NCBI RefSeq assembly: GCF_037389425.1
Contig: NZ_JBBHKR010000108.1
Coordinates: 1 to 12,646, forward strand
Length of the DNA: 12,646 bases
Direction: 5' to 3'
Source of the DNA: Stygiolobus sp037389425
GTDB lineage: Archaea > Thermoproteota > Thermoprotei_A > Sulfolobales > Sulfolobaceae
A model generated the notes under the pieces. That model saw only the letters and a program-made list of their open reading frames with translations. It was not told the origin of the DNA and did no database searches. Positions 6,218-11,970 of this stretch are shown here, one piece after another. The first letter of the stretch is position 1; each line of letters opens with the position of its first letter. A program made the translations under genes and the position numbers.

Positions 6218-7203
6218 AATTCATGAGGCTCTTTACTTATCTTAAATTCTGTTACTCCGTTAAATCTGGACGCGGAATAATCCTTGTCTTCCTCCCCCTC
6301 TATAATGAAACGGAAGAGGAGCCTCGCCAGGCCTGGACCTACCTCTGCTCCGTATCCGTTAAGGCCCCCTATGTAATATATCTTATCGGTGAGTTGACCG
6401 TAAACTGGTCTCATATCTGGAGTTCCCTCACAGTAACCTTCCCCTTTGTAGAACGGTACAAGGGGTCCTAACCTTTTACCCGCAGCTTCAACGGCCCTTT
6501 TGTCACCAGCTTGTGGTGTAAAAGGAGAACACTCAATGGTATCGCCGTCTCCTATTATGGTAAGGAAGGAACCGATTCCTAGTACCGGTCTCGAATAAAA
6601 CCCGAGTTCGTAGTCGTATATGAATACTTTATCTAACTCTCTTCTTGGAGTAAGAACAGCCCAAGCCCAACAATAGTAGCTCTTAAGAGGAAGTTTAAAA
6701 CTTGTAGATACCGAGTTCCATGCACCAGAAGATAATATTATGATGTCAAATTTCCCACTAACATCTTTCTCCTTGTTAATGAAAATCCTACCCTTAGCGT
6801 CCACATATGCATTACCATAAGAATAAGGGACAGAGTCTACGAAGTTTTTGACACCAACAAGTCTGTCAGTCTTCTTACCCTCTATGGCTGAAGTATTCAA
6901 CCAGTCCACGTATAATTCTCTAACTTCAAAGCCCCTGGTTAACCAATCGTCGAATACCTCTGAAGGTATTTTCCCTATAGTATAAGAGGGATACGAAAAC
7001 AAAGGTACGTTATGAGATCGATAGAAATCCAGTGAATCTAAAGCTAAATCTATGTCCTTCCCACGAAGTAATAAAGAATGAATCAGGGTAGGATAAAATT
7101 TCCTAAAGCCCGACTCTATTACGTAGACTTGGTGTCCTTTTTCCCTGAATAGATAATATAATGTGCTACCAGTTATTCCTCTTCCTATGATTAATATTTT
7201 CAC
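6214..7203 (-). CDS. FAD-dependent amine/amino-acid oxidoreductase (DAO family)
   Basis: A 329-residue flavoprotein. The N-terminus MKILIIGRGITGSTLYYL is the Rossmann dinucleotide-binding motif GxGxxG, followed by GHQVYVIES with the acidic residue that holds the adenosine ribose (Glu30). FDIIILSSGAWN (152-163) is the second FAD-contact strand. GTPDMRPVYG (260-269) and YIGGLNGYGAEVGPGLARLL (277-296) are the C-terminal FAD-binding signature of the DAO family (glycine, sarcosine and D-amino-acid oxidases or dehydrogenases). At 329 residues it is slightly shorter than typical glycine oxidase. The substrate cannot be deduced. The start is GTG (7203-7201), 28 bp from a CTTTAAAG TATA element, so it is probably leaderless. 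It diverges from the nucleotidyltransferase-like/moaB operon with only 35 bp between start codons. Confidence 0.82.
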   Translation of the reverse strand: MKILIIGRGITGSTLYYLFREKGHQVYVIESGFRKFYPTLIHSLLLRGKDIDLALDSLDFYRSHNVPLFSYPSYTIGKIPSEVFDDWLTRGFEVRELYVDWLNTSAIEGKKTDRLVGVKNFVDSVPYSYGNAYVDAKGRIFINKEKDVSGKFDIIILSSGAWNSVSTSFKLPLKSYYCWAWAVLTPRRELDKVFIYDYELGFYSRPVLGIGSFLTIIGDGDTIECSPFTPQAGDKRAVEAAGKRLGPLVPFYKGEGYCEGTPDMRPVYGQLTDKIYYIGGLNGYGAEVGPGLARLLFRFIIEGEEDKDYSASRFNGVTEFKISKEPHEF

Positions 7204-7207
7204 AAGA

Positions 7208-7213
7208 TTTAAA
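7208..7213 (+). promoter_or_regulatory. TATA box for the nucleotidyltransferase-like/moaB operon
   Basis: TTTAAA on the plus strand, centred 28.5 bp from the ATG at 7239, fitting leaderless initiation. It starts only 5 bp from the GTG of the divergent FAD oxidoreductase gene. Confidence 0.5.
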
Positions 7214-7228
7214 GACTGGACGAACTCC

Positions 7229-7234
7229 TTTAAA
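7229..7234 (-). promoter_or_regulatory. TATA box for the FAD oxidoreductase gene
   Basis: TTTAAA within CTTTAAAG, centred 28.5 bp from the GTG at 7203 on the minus strand. It lies 5 bp from the ATG of the opposite gene and mirrors the other TATA box around position 7221. Confidence 0.5.
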
Positions 7235-7238
7235 GCTG

Positions 7239-8033
7239 ATGATTACTGAGGGATATTTTCTCGTTTATGACAACGTGATTTGGGCAGTTAAAGGCTGTTT
7301 TCATCCTGATGGTTATGCTGTAGCTATTCCTCGATTGTATAAGGGTAGAAAAATCAAGAAGTTAAACGAAGCGTTAGTCCTCGTTAAGCAGAAATTTCAG
7401 CATCTATTAAAATACCTAGATGAGATCGGTTTCGAAGTTCCACTAGTTCCCTTAGAAGAAAGTGTCATCCTCGATCCCTTCGATCCTAAGAAAGAAAGAC
7501 CCGAAAATGTTAAAAGATTTCTTAGCTATTTTAACGGATCAGTAGGAATAACAGGTAGCTTACTCTACGCTAATAAGTACAATGATATGGATTTTCTCTC
7601 ATTCAATCCGGATCATTATTACACCCTACTGGAACTAAGAAGGAGAGGAGTTACGATCCCACTAAATGCTTTAAATGAAGAGGAAGTTGAAGTGCTTAGT
7701 AAAAGGGATTTTGAAACCCTAAAAAGAGATAGAGTACTTGAGGGAATATTTAATGGCACACCTTACACTTTCAAGATTGTAAAATGTGTAGACTTTGGAT
7801 TGGTAATAAGACAGAGAGAATTCAGGGGAATAATAGAGATCATTAAGGCGAAAAAATCTTATACTCTCCCTGTCATTTATGAAACGACACAAGGTCTAAC
7901 TCTGACCTCTTTTAGGACTAGATTCACCGAAATTAAAGAAGGCACAAGACTGTATGTAGACGGAATATTACTCGAAAGAAATAAATTCCTCGACCTTGAC
8001 TTAGACTTAGCCAAGGAGGTTAGGATTATATGA
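7239..8033 (+). CDS. Predicted archaeal nucleotidyltransferase-like protein
   Basis: A 264-residue protein. The centre has GSVGITGSLLY (100-110) followed by NDMDFLSF (115-122). This is the Gly-Ser ... Asp-x-Asp arrangement of the polymerase-beta-type nucleotidyltransferase superfamily, with Gly106, Ser107, Asp116 and Asp118 as the likely metal and nucleotide positions. The N-terminal about 95 residues form a separate beta-rich module (YFLVYDNVIWAVKG..., DGYAVAIPRLYKG). The C-terminal part (190-264) is beta-rich with an ERNKF segment and may be a small barrel domain. This looks like an archaea-specific predicted nucleotidyltransferase; I cannot name its substrate. It is the first gene of an operon: its TGA overlaps the MoaB start codon as ATGA. 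Coupling to molybdopterin adenylyltransferase suggests a role in cofactor nucleotidylation, which is inference only. Confidence 0.7.
   Translation: MITEGYFLVYDNVIWAVKGCFHPDGYAVAIPRLYKGRKIKKLNEALVLVKQKFQHLLKYLDEIGFEVPLVPLEESVILDPFDPKKERPENVKRFLSYFNGSVGITGSLLYANKYNDMDFLSFNPDHYYTLLELRRRGVTIPLNALNEEEVEVLSKRDFETLKRDRVLEGIFNGTPYTFKIVKCVDFGLVIRQREFRGIIEIIKAKKSYTLPVIYETTQGLTLTSFRTRFTEIKEGTRLYVDGILLERNKFLDLDLDLAKEVRII
8015..8020 (+). promoter_or_regulatory. Strong Shine-Dalgarno site for moaB
   Basis: GGAGGT, nine bases before the ATG at 8030 and inside the end of the upstream coding region. It contrasts with the first-in-operon genes of this window, which look leaderless, and supports translation of moaB as the second cistron. 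Confidence 0.75.
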
Positions 8034-8566
8034 CTCATGCTCACGAAAAACACAGAGAACATGCCCCTAAACAGATAAACTTTTACATAATAACGGTAAG
8101 CACGTCAAGATACGAGAAACTATCTAAAAAAGAACCCGTTGTTGATGAGTCTGGTGATGTTATAAAACAATTAGTTATTGAAGCCGGCTACACAGTCGTA
8201 GGCTACTCCTTAGTCCCTGACGACAAGGTTAAGATACTTAGAGCATTTGCGGAAGCACTAGACGATCCAAGGGTGGACGTAATAATCTCCACTGGAGGGA
8301 CTGGATATGCACCTTCAGACCAGACTGTAGAGACCATAAGACCTATTTTTGATAGAGAGATCGAAGGTTTTTCTGACGTATTTAGAAATATCAGTTTTGA
8401 TGACCCTAAGGTGAGGGCTGCAGCGTATTTAACCAAAGCAAGCGCAGGGATAATTGGGAAAAAAGTCGTCTACTTATTGCCAGGGTCTCCAGACGCTGTT
8501 AGGTTAGCAACAAAAGAATTGATTTTGCCAGAAGTAGGACATTTACTTTATTTAGTTAGAGCCTAA
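8030..8566 (+). CDS. moaB: Molybdopterin adenylyltransferase-type protein MoaB/MogA
   Basis: A 178-residue protein, typical for archaeal MoaB. Signature segments in order: YIITVSTSRYEK (19-30), VVDESGDVIKQ (37-47), IISTGGTGYAPSDQT (85-99), the MPT-binding loop with Asp97, and YLLPGSPDAVRLA (148-160). Archaeal MoaB proteins adenylylate molybdopterin, preparing it for molybdate or tungstate insertion in the cytoplasm, so the organism likely makes Mo- or W-enzymes. The first eleven residues are His-rich (His3, His5, His8, His11), an extension before the fold that might bind metal (inference). The ATG overlaps the upstream stop as ATGA and follows a strong Shine-Dalgarno. The 3' end overlaps the convergent flavo-iron-sulfur gene by 15 bp. 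Its activity in S. acidophiles has not been checked here; the assignment rests on motifs. Confidence 0.93.
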   Translation: MTHAHEKHREHAPKQINFYIITVSTSRYEKLSKKEPVVDESGDVIKQLVIEAGYTVVGYSLVPDDKVKILRAFAEALDDPRVDVIISTGGTGYAPSDQTVETIRPIFDREIEGFSDVFRNISFDDPKVRAAAYLTKASAGIIGKKVVYLLPGSPDAVRLATKELILPEVGHLLYLVRA

Positions 8567-10435
8567 AATTTTATTTACCTCTTTTATAATAACTTCTTTA
8601 TCCTTCTCATTTATTTCGGCAAATTTATCCATAAAGAAGTAAAGGAACAATAACTCTTCTTTGGTTAACCGATTGAGCTGAGTTGAGATTATCTTGTCAG
8701 CAACTTTTTTGAAAAGCTCCTCAGCTATATCCTCGTACCACTTTGAGTCATCCATTAACAAATCACCGTCCTCTACTCCTTGGTGGAGTTTTGATATTAT
8801 GTTCTTTAACGCCTCTAAGTTTAGAGTGGGAAAGACTGTGTCTAGTGGGGTCTTTATATTAAGTTTCCTAGCAGTTATGGGGCATAAGGTATATTTAGCT
8901 GGTAACTTACTTTCAACAGTTTTACCAGATATTTCCTCTAAGAAAGCCAGACTGCATTTGTTTAATTCTTTCTTTCTTGTCTTTATTCCAAGCATACATG
9001 GGATATGAAGATTTTCCCCCTCTATATCTGTATCTGGTAATATCAATTCTTCAACGAGGATAATATCGATTATTTTAAATCTCTTTATAGGTTGTAAATA
9101 GTGGTATTCTTCTGGAGTTATAGTCAATATTTCATTTACTCCCTCTAATTTCTTAGATATATTCTCCCAATCAACCTTATCCAGCAACAAGTCTAAGACG
9201 TTAATATCCAGTTTTATTAGACCAACTTTTTTCCCCTTAGAGTGAAGATAAAGCAAAGCCCTGATTGCTCTATCTTCAAAGCCCTTACTTATAGGAGTAA
9301 GTACTATTACCGAAGTAGCAGGTAGTTCCCTCACTTCTGGTAATGAAGTGTCTATTTTATTATACCTTGCATACTTCCTTAAGTCAGAAAGTATATCAAG
9401 CTTAGAGGGACATACATCAACACACTTTCCGCACATATGACAGTTTATTAATCCTTCTGCAAATCCTAATGGTTGTAGCACGTAAAGCCCTAATGGAGTA
9501 TAAATTGGAGAGCCCATCATTTCCCCGTAAGGACATACATCAACGCATCTGCCGCAAAGTACACACCCGTTTAAATTGTTCTGTGCATCCGAGTCCGAAT
9601 AAGATGTTAATGGGATTGTGTCAATGAATTTTAACGGAGTATTGGAGTAAATGACAAAGTAGACTTTTGTTCCCCTGAACCGAAGTATTGTTCTCTCGCT
9701 TCGTTTCAAGTTTTCCTTTATCTGAAAAATACCGTTAAGGTCAGTAGTACCGTAATATCTATACTTATGTCTGGGAGACAAATCTTCATACACCGGATCT
9801 ACTTTCTGTAAGTCAGAAACGTACTTTAACAAGAGTTGCTCTCTAGTGGACGGATAAGCGACGATTAACTTAGCTACTCCCCCTTGAATGTTAATTGTAA
9901 TATCTCTAAACGCTGGAAAACCGGAGGAAAACCAACTCTTTAATTTGTATAATATTGCGTCTATGTCATCTGTAGTATAACCTTTGTTAATTAATTGTTT
10001 TAGCTCTTTCTTAATGTATACAGCGTATATTATACCTCCATTATATTTCCCTGTATATTTAATTCCGTTAAGATACCCTTCGATCTCTACACGATCTCTA
10101 ATCAGTCCAAATTCATTAAATCCGAACCCAGCATCACCAAAGAATACACTACCGCCTACTGAGAAATCAAGATTACCGAATAATTCAGGGCTATACCTAA
10201 TTACATCCCTCCAAGGAGTACCAGCTAATACTCTTAGCCTATCACCTAAATCCTCAACGCCCTTCAGTCCAGTCATATCTAATATTTCATTACCCTCTAT
10301 ACCTCTAGAAAACTCATATCTAGGGACACCTCTTAATTTAGATAAATCGGAATAAGGATCAACTCTAATAATCTTTGGTAAGGATGAACTTCTTCTTGTT
10401 AATGATAACTGTGAATATAGTAAAGGCTCGTCCAT
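8552..10435 (-). CDS. Fused FAD-binding / di-[4Fe-4S] oxidoreductase (GlcD-GlcF-like)
   Basis: A 627-residue multidomain redox protein. Residues about 50-150 match the FAD_binding_4 (vanillyl-alcohol-oxidase fold) pattern: LDMTGLKGV, RVLAGTPWRDV, then NLDFSVGGSVFFGDAGFGFN and FGLIRDRVEIEGYLNG. Residues about 290-345 hold two [4Fe-4S] motifs, CVLCGRCVDVCP (Cys 292/295/298/302) and CHMCGKCVDVCP (333/336/339/343), numbered from the TTG at 10438. The C-terminal part has scattered cysteines (HIPCMLG, KCSLAF, YTLCPITA) resembling a degenerate CCG/GlcF domain. This is the GlcD plus GlcF (glycolate or D-lactate dehydrogenase) layout in one chain; the substrate is unknown and a 2-hydroxyacid is the best guess. 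The usual first FAD subdomain (RGGGTS loop) seems missing or much shortened. ATG at 10435 is chosen over TTG 10438 because it is 26 bp from a TTTATA box. Confidence 0.82.
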   Translation of the reverse strand: MDEPLLYSQLSLTRRSSSLPKIIRVDPYSDLSKLRGVPRYEFSRGIEGNEILDMTGLKGVEDLGDRLRVLAGTPWRDVIRYSPELFGNLDFSVGGSVFFGDAGFGFNEFGLIRDRVEIEGYLNGIKYTGKYNGGIIYAVYIKKELKQLINKGYTTDDIDAILYKLKSWFSSGFPAFRDITINIQGGVAKLIVAYPSTREQLLLKYVSDLQKVDPVYEDLSPRHKYRYYGTTDLNGIFQIKENLKRSERTILRFRGTKVYFVIYSNTPLKFIDTIPLTSYSDSDAQNNLNGCVLCGRCVDVCPYGEMMGSPIYTPLGLYVLQPLGFAEGLINCHMCGKCVDVCPSKLDILSDLRKYARYNKIDTSLPEVRELPATSVIVLTPISKGFEDRAIRALLYLHSKGKKVGLIKLDINVLDLLLDKVDWENISKKLEGVNEILTITPEEYHYLQPIKRFKIIDIILVEELILPDTDIEGENLHIPCMLGIKTRKKELNKCSLAFLEEISGKTVESKLPAKYTLCPITARKLNIKTPLDTVFPTLNLEALKNIISKLHQGVEDGDLLMDDSKWYEDIAEELFKKVADKIISTQLNRLTKEELLFLYFFMDKFAEINEKDKEVIIKEVNKILGSN

Positions 10436-10457
10436 CAACGTATATATGTGATGGAAG

Positions 10458-10463
10458 TATAAA
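10458..10463 (-). promoter_or_regulatory. TATA box of the flavo-iron-sulfur gene
   Basis: TTTATA on the minus strand with the BRE-like A-run GAAAAAA just upstream. The centre is about 26 bp from the ATG at 10435, fitting a leaderless transcript. This favours ATG 10435 over the adjacent TTG. Confidence 0.6.
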
Positions 10464-10574
10464 TTTTTTCTTTTTAGAATTGAATATATTAAATCATATT
10501 CTGATATTAAGCATACAACGAGAACTTTAATCCACTAATAAAAATCTAGATGATCGTTACAATTCTAGCTTAAA

Positions 10575-10600
10575 CATTGTTAACGACCGCAACAACAATG
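10575..10600. repeat. Inverted repeat in the 10436-10692 gap
   Basis: CATTGTT (10575-10581) and AACAATG (10594-10600), two perfect 7-bp arms separated by 12 bases. The arm centres are about 19 bp apart, roughly two helical turns, as for a dimeric regulator. It lies some 60 bp upstream of the TATA of the AAA-associated gene. It could also be chance in A+T-rich DNA. Confidence 0.3.
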
Positions 10601-10661
10601 AAAGATAATATATTTTTAATACTTGGAGCAACCATGTTATTGGATATTAATGAAAATAAAG

Positions 10662-10670
10662 TTTTTATTA
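10662..10670 (+). promoter_or_regulatory. TATA box of the AAA-associated gene
   Basis: TTTTTATTA preceded by the A-rich AAAATAAAG. Its centre (10666) is 27 bp from the ATG at 10693, fitting a leaderless transcript. Confidence 0.55.
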
Positions 10671-10692
10671 ACAATACCTATTCTAAGGGTAT

Positions 10693-11175
10693 ATGGCTAC
10701 AAGTACATATAAGGTTATTCATCCCGATGCTAGAGTTGCAGATTTGTTAGGTTTGCTTACTACTTTACATAATACCTTTAATGATAAAGTGGATATATAC
10801 ATACTTGAGAAAGAGTTAGAAGTAGATATGGACGAACTAATGCCGATCCTTTATGCTGCAAATACGATGGGCTTTATAAATTTAGCTGAAGGTGATGTAA
10901 TAATTACAGATAAAGGACTGGATTTTCTTAAGGCAAATCTCAAGAAGAGAAAGGAGTTGCTGAGAGAGTCAATAGATAGGCTAGAGCCTTTTTCGACGGC
11001 TAAGGAACTTAGATCTTTCACTGTAAAAGAGTTGCTAGAAAAACTTGAGGATAAGGGGATCACAATTTATAGCAGCCCTACTGGATACAATGATTTAGAG
11101 ATCATTTTAGTTGAGTGGGGTATATACTCAGGATTTCTAGCAAGAGAAGGAGATCACTACATAGTTAAGGTATAA
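10693..11175 (+). CDS. Stand-alone AAA-associated (ABC ATPase C-terminal type) domain protein
   Basis: A 160-residue protein matching the AAA-associated C-terminal domain that normally sits behind the ATPase of nitrate/sulfonate/taurine-type ABC transporters. The pattern is visible in ADLLGLLTTLHNTFNDKVDIY (split here as ADLLGLL, LHNTF, DIYILEKEL), DELMPILYAANTMGFI (48-62), and GDVIITDKGLDFLKA (67-81). The first 80 residues read as a winged helix with a hydrophobic core; the second half has helices and the ending EGDHYIVKV. No ATPase Walker motifs are present and no ABC transporter gene is adjacent. The likely role is DNA binding or regulation of a transporter in trans (inference). ATG 10693 is supported by a TATA box 27 bp upstream. 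It is followed in the same direction, after 63 bp, by the VIT1-family transporter with its own promoter. Confidence 0.78.
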   Translation: MATSTYKVIHPDARVADLLGLLTTLHNTFNDKVDIYILEKELEVDMDELMPILYAANTMGFINLAEGDVIITDKGLDFLKANLKKRKELLRESIDRLEPFSTAKELRSFTVKELLEKLEDKGITIYSSPTGYNDLEIILVEWGIYSGFLAREGDHYIVKV

Positions 11176-11180
11176 ATTAC

Positions 11181-11198
11181 ATTACGATTTTTCGTAAT
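11181..11198. repeat. Perfect inverted repeat upstream of the VIT1-family transporter
   Basis: ATTACGA-TTTT-TCGTAAT, two perfect 7-bp arms around four T. It ends 10 bp before the TATA box of the transporter gene and begins 5 bases after the stop of the AAA-associated gene. Options are an operator for a metal-responsive regulator, an activator site just upstream of BRE, or a 3' hairpin of the upstream transcript. Confidence 0.5.
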
Positions 11199-11208
11199 CC
11201 AAGAAGGG

Positions 11209-11214
11209 TTTAAA
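11209..11214 (+). promoter_or_regulatory. TATA box of the VIT1-family gene
   Basis: TTTAAA centred about 27.5 bp from the ATG at 11239. No Shine-Dalgarno is present near the ATG (preceding bases AAATTAAAC), so the gene is probably leaderless. Confidence 0.55.
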
Positions 11215-11238
11215 GATTTTTTAACAAACAAATTAAAC

Positions 11239-11970
11239 ATGGAAGAGCCGGTAATACACTATACTAACGAGGCAGACACTTTTAGGACCAGAGTTTTCGG
11301 AATCCAAGACGGGCTTATAGGTGTTGGTTCAATTGCTATAGGTGCTGCAGGTTATTCTCAAGACCCGTTACTAGTCCTTGTTACGGGGTTAATTGCATCT
11401 ATAGGTCAAGCTTTTTCCATGGGTATAGGAGAATACATCTCTACGAGAGTCAGGATGCAAATCATAGAAAATGAAATTAAAAAAGAAAGCTTTGAAATAG
11501 AACATTACCCTGAAAAAGAGAAGGAGGAATTGAAGCAATTTTACATCCAAAAAGGTCTGCCAGAAGAGGAAGCTGAAGAAATCTCAACTAGACTAATGAA
11601 AAACAAGAACATAGTACTAAACGAAATGTTAATCCATGAGCTTAGACTGTTCCCAGAAGGATACGAGAGTCCAGTGAAATTAGGACTATTAATGTCTCTA
11701 TATTTGATAATAGGCTCAATAATCCCACTATTTCCTTTTATTCTGTCACTATTCTTCAAGATTCCCTTCATCTATGACGTAGTCAGTTCAGTAGTGTTAA
11801 TAGCAATAACTTTGGGCATTTTCGGTTCTATGTCTTCAAAATATACTGGACTCAGTAAATACAGGGGAGCTTTTGAGCAAATAGCAACGGGTATGTTAGC
11901 ATTGGCGGGAAGCTACGCAGGCGGACTAATACTAGCTCACTTCTTACCTCTCACGAATCTCCCGCTGTGA
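11239..11970 (+). CDS. VIT1/CCC1-family iron/manganese transporter
   Basis: A 243-residue membrane protein. Near the N-terminus FGIQDGLIGVGSIAIGAAG (20-38) and AFSMGIGEYISTRV (58-71) are the conserved first and second transmembrane segments of VIT1/CCC1 transporters, with Asp24 and Met61/Glu65 as likely metal-path residues. A cytosolic loop of about 75 residues (72-146) is rich in Glu and Lys (EIEHYPEKEKEELKQ, GLPEEEAEEISTRLM), matching the metal-binding domain in this family. Three more segments follow (about 148-173, 178-198, 212-236). Family members move Fe2+ or Mn2+ out of the cytoplasm by proton antiport; here export across the cell membrane is expected, a detoxification role useful in iron-rich acid (inference). 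An inverted repeat lies directly upstream of its promoter. The 3' end overlaps the UPF0282 gene by 20 bp. Confidence 0.9.
   Translation: MEEPVIHYTNEADTFRTRVFGIQDGLIGVGSIAIGAAGYSQDPLLVLVTGLIASIGQAFSMGIGEYISTRVRMQIIENEIKKESFEIEHYPEKEKEELKQFYIQKGLPEEEAEEISTRLMKNKNIVLNEMLIHELRLFPEGYESPVKLGLLMSLYLIIGSIIPLFPFILSLFFKIPFIYDVVSSVVLIAITLGIFGSMSSKYTGLSKYRGAFEQIATGMLALAGSYAGGLILAHFLPLTNLPL

Larger units (their letters stand above)
10436..10692. other. Intergenic region, divergent promoters
   Basis: About 257 bp, the only large gap in the window and very A+T-rich. It holds the TATA box of the flavo-iron-sulfur gene near its left end, that of the AAA-associated gene near its right end, and a CATTGTT/AACAATG inverted repeat. 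I see no tRNA, no convincing sRNA and no convincing small gene in it. The long distance from each promoter leaves room for regulator sites. Confidence 0.6.

Noticed and set aside
9984..10355. 123-residue plus-strand open frame inside the flavo-iron-sulfur gene
   Set aside because: Antisense to conserved FAD-binding sequence; its composition (runs of Ser, Pro and Asn) is what the opposite strand gives.
10447..10503. GTGATGG ... CTGA in the large gap as a second C/D box sRNA
   Set aside because: The C box is imperfect, no D'/C' boxes are present, and the region between is an A+T promoter stretch.
10598..10750. Small plus-strand open frame of about 50 codons (MKDNIFLILGATMLLDIN...) in the large gap
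   Set aside because: It runs out of frame into the AAA-associated gene, has no Shine-Dalgarno, and only a weak TATA-like AGCTTAAAC upstream. Possible but not supported.
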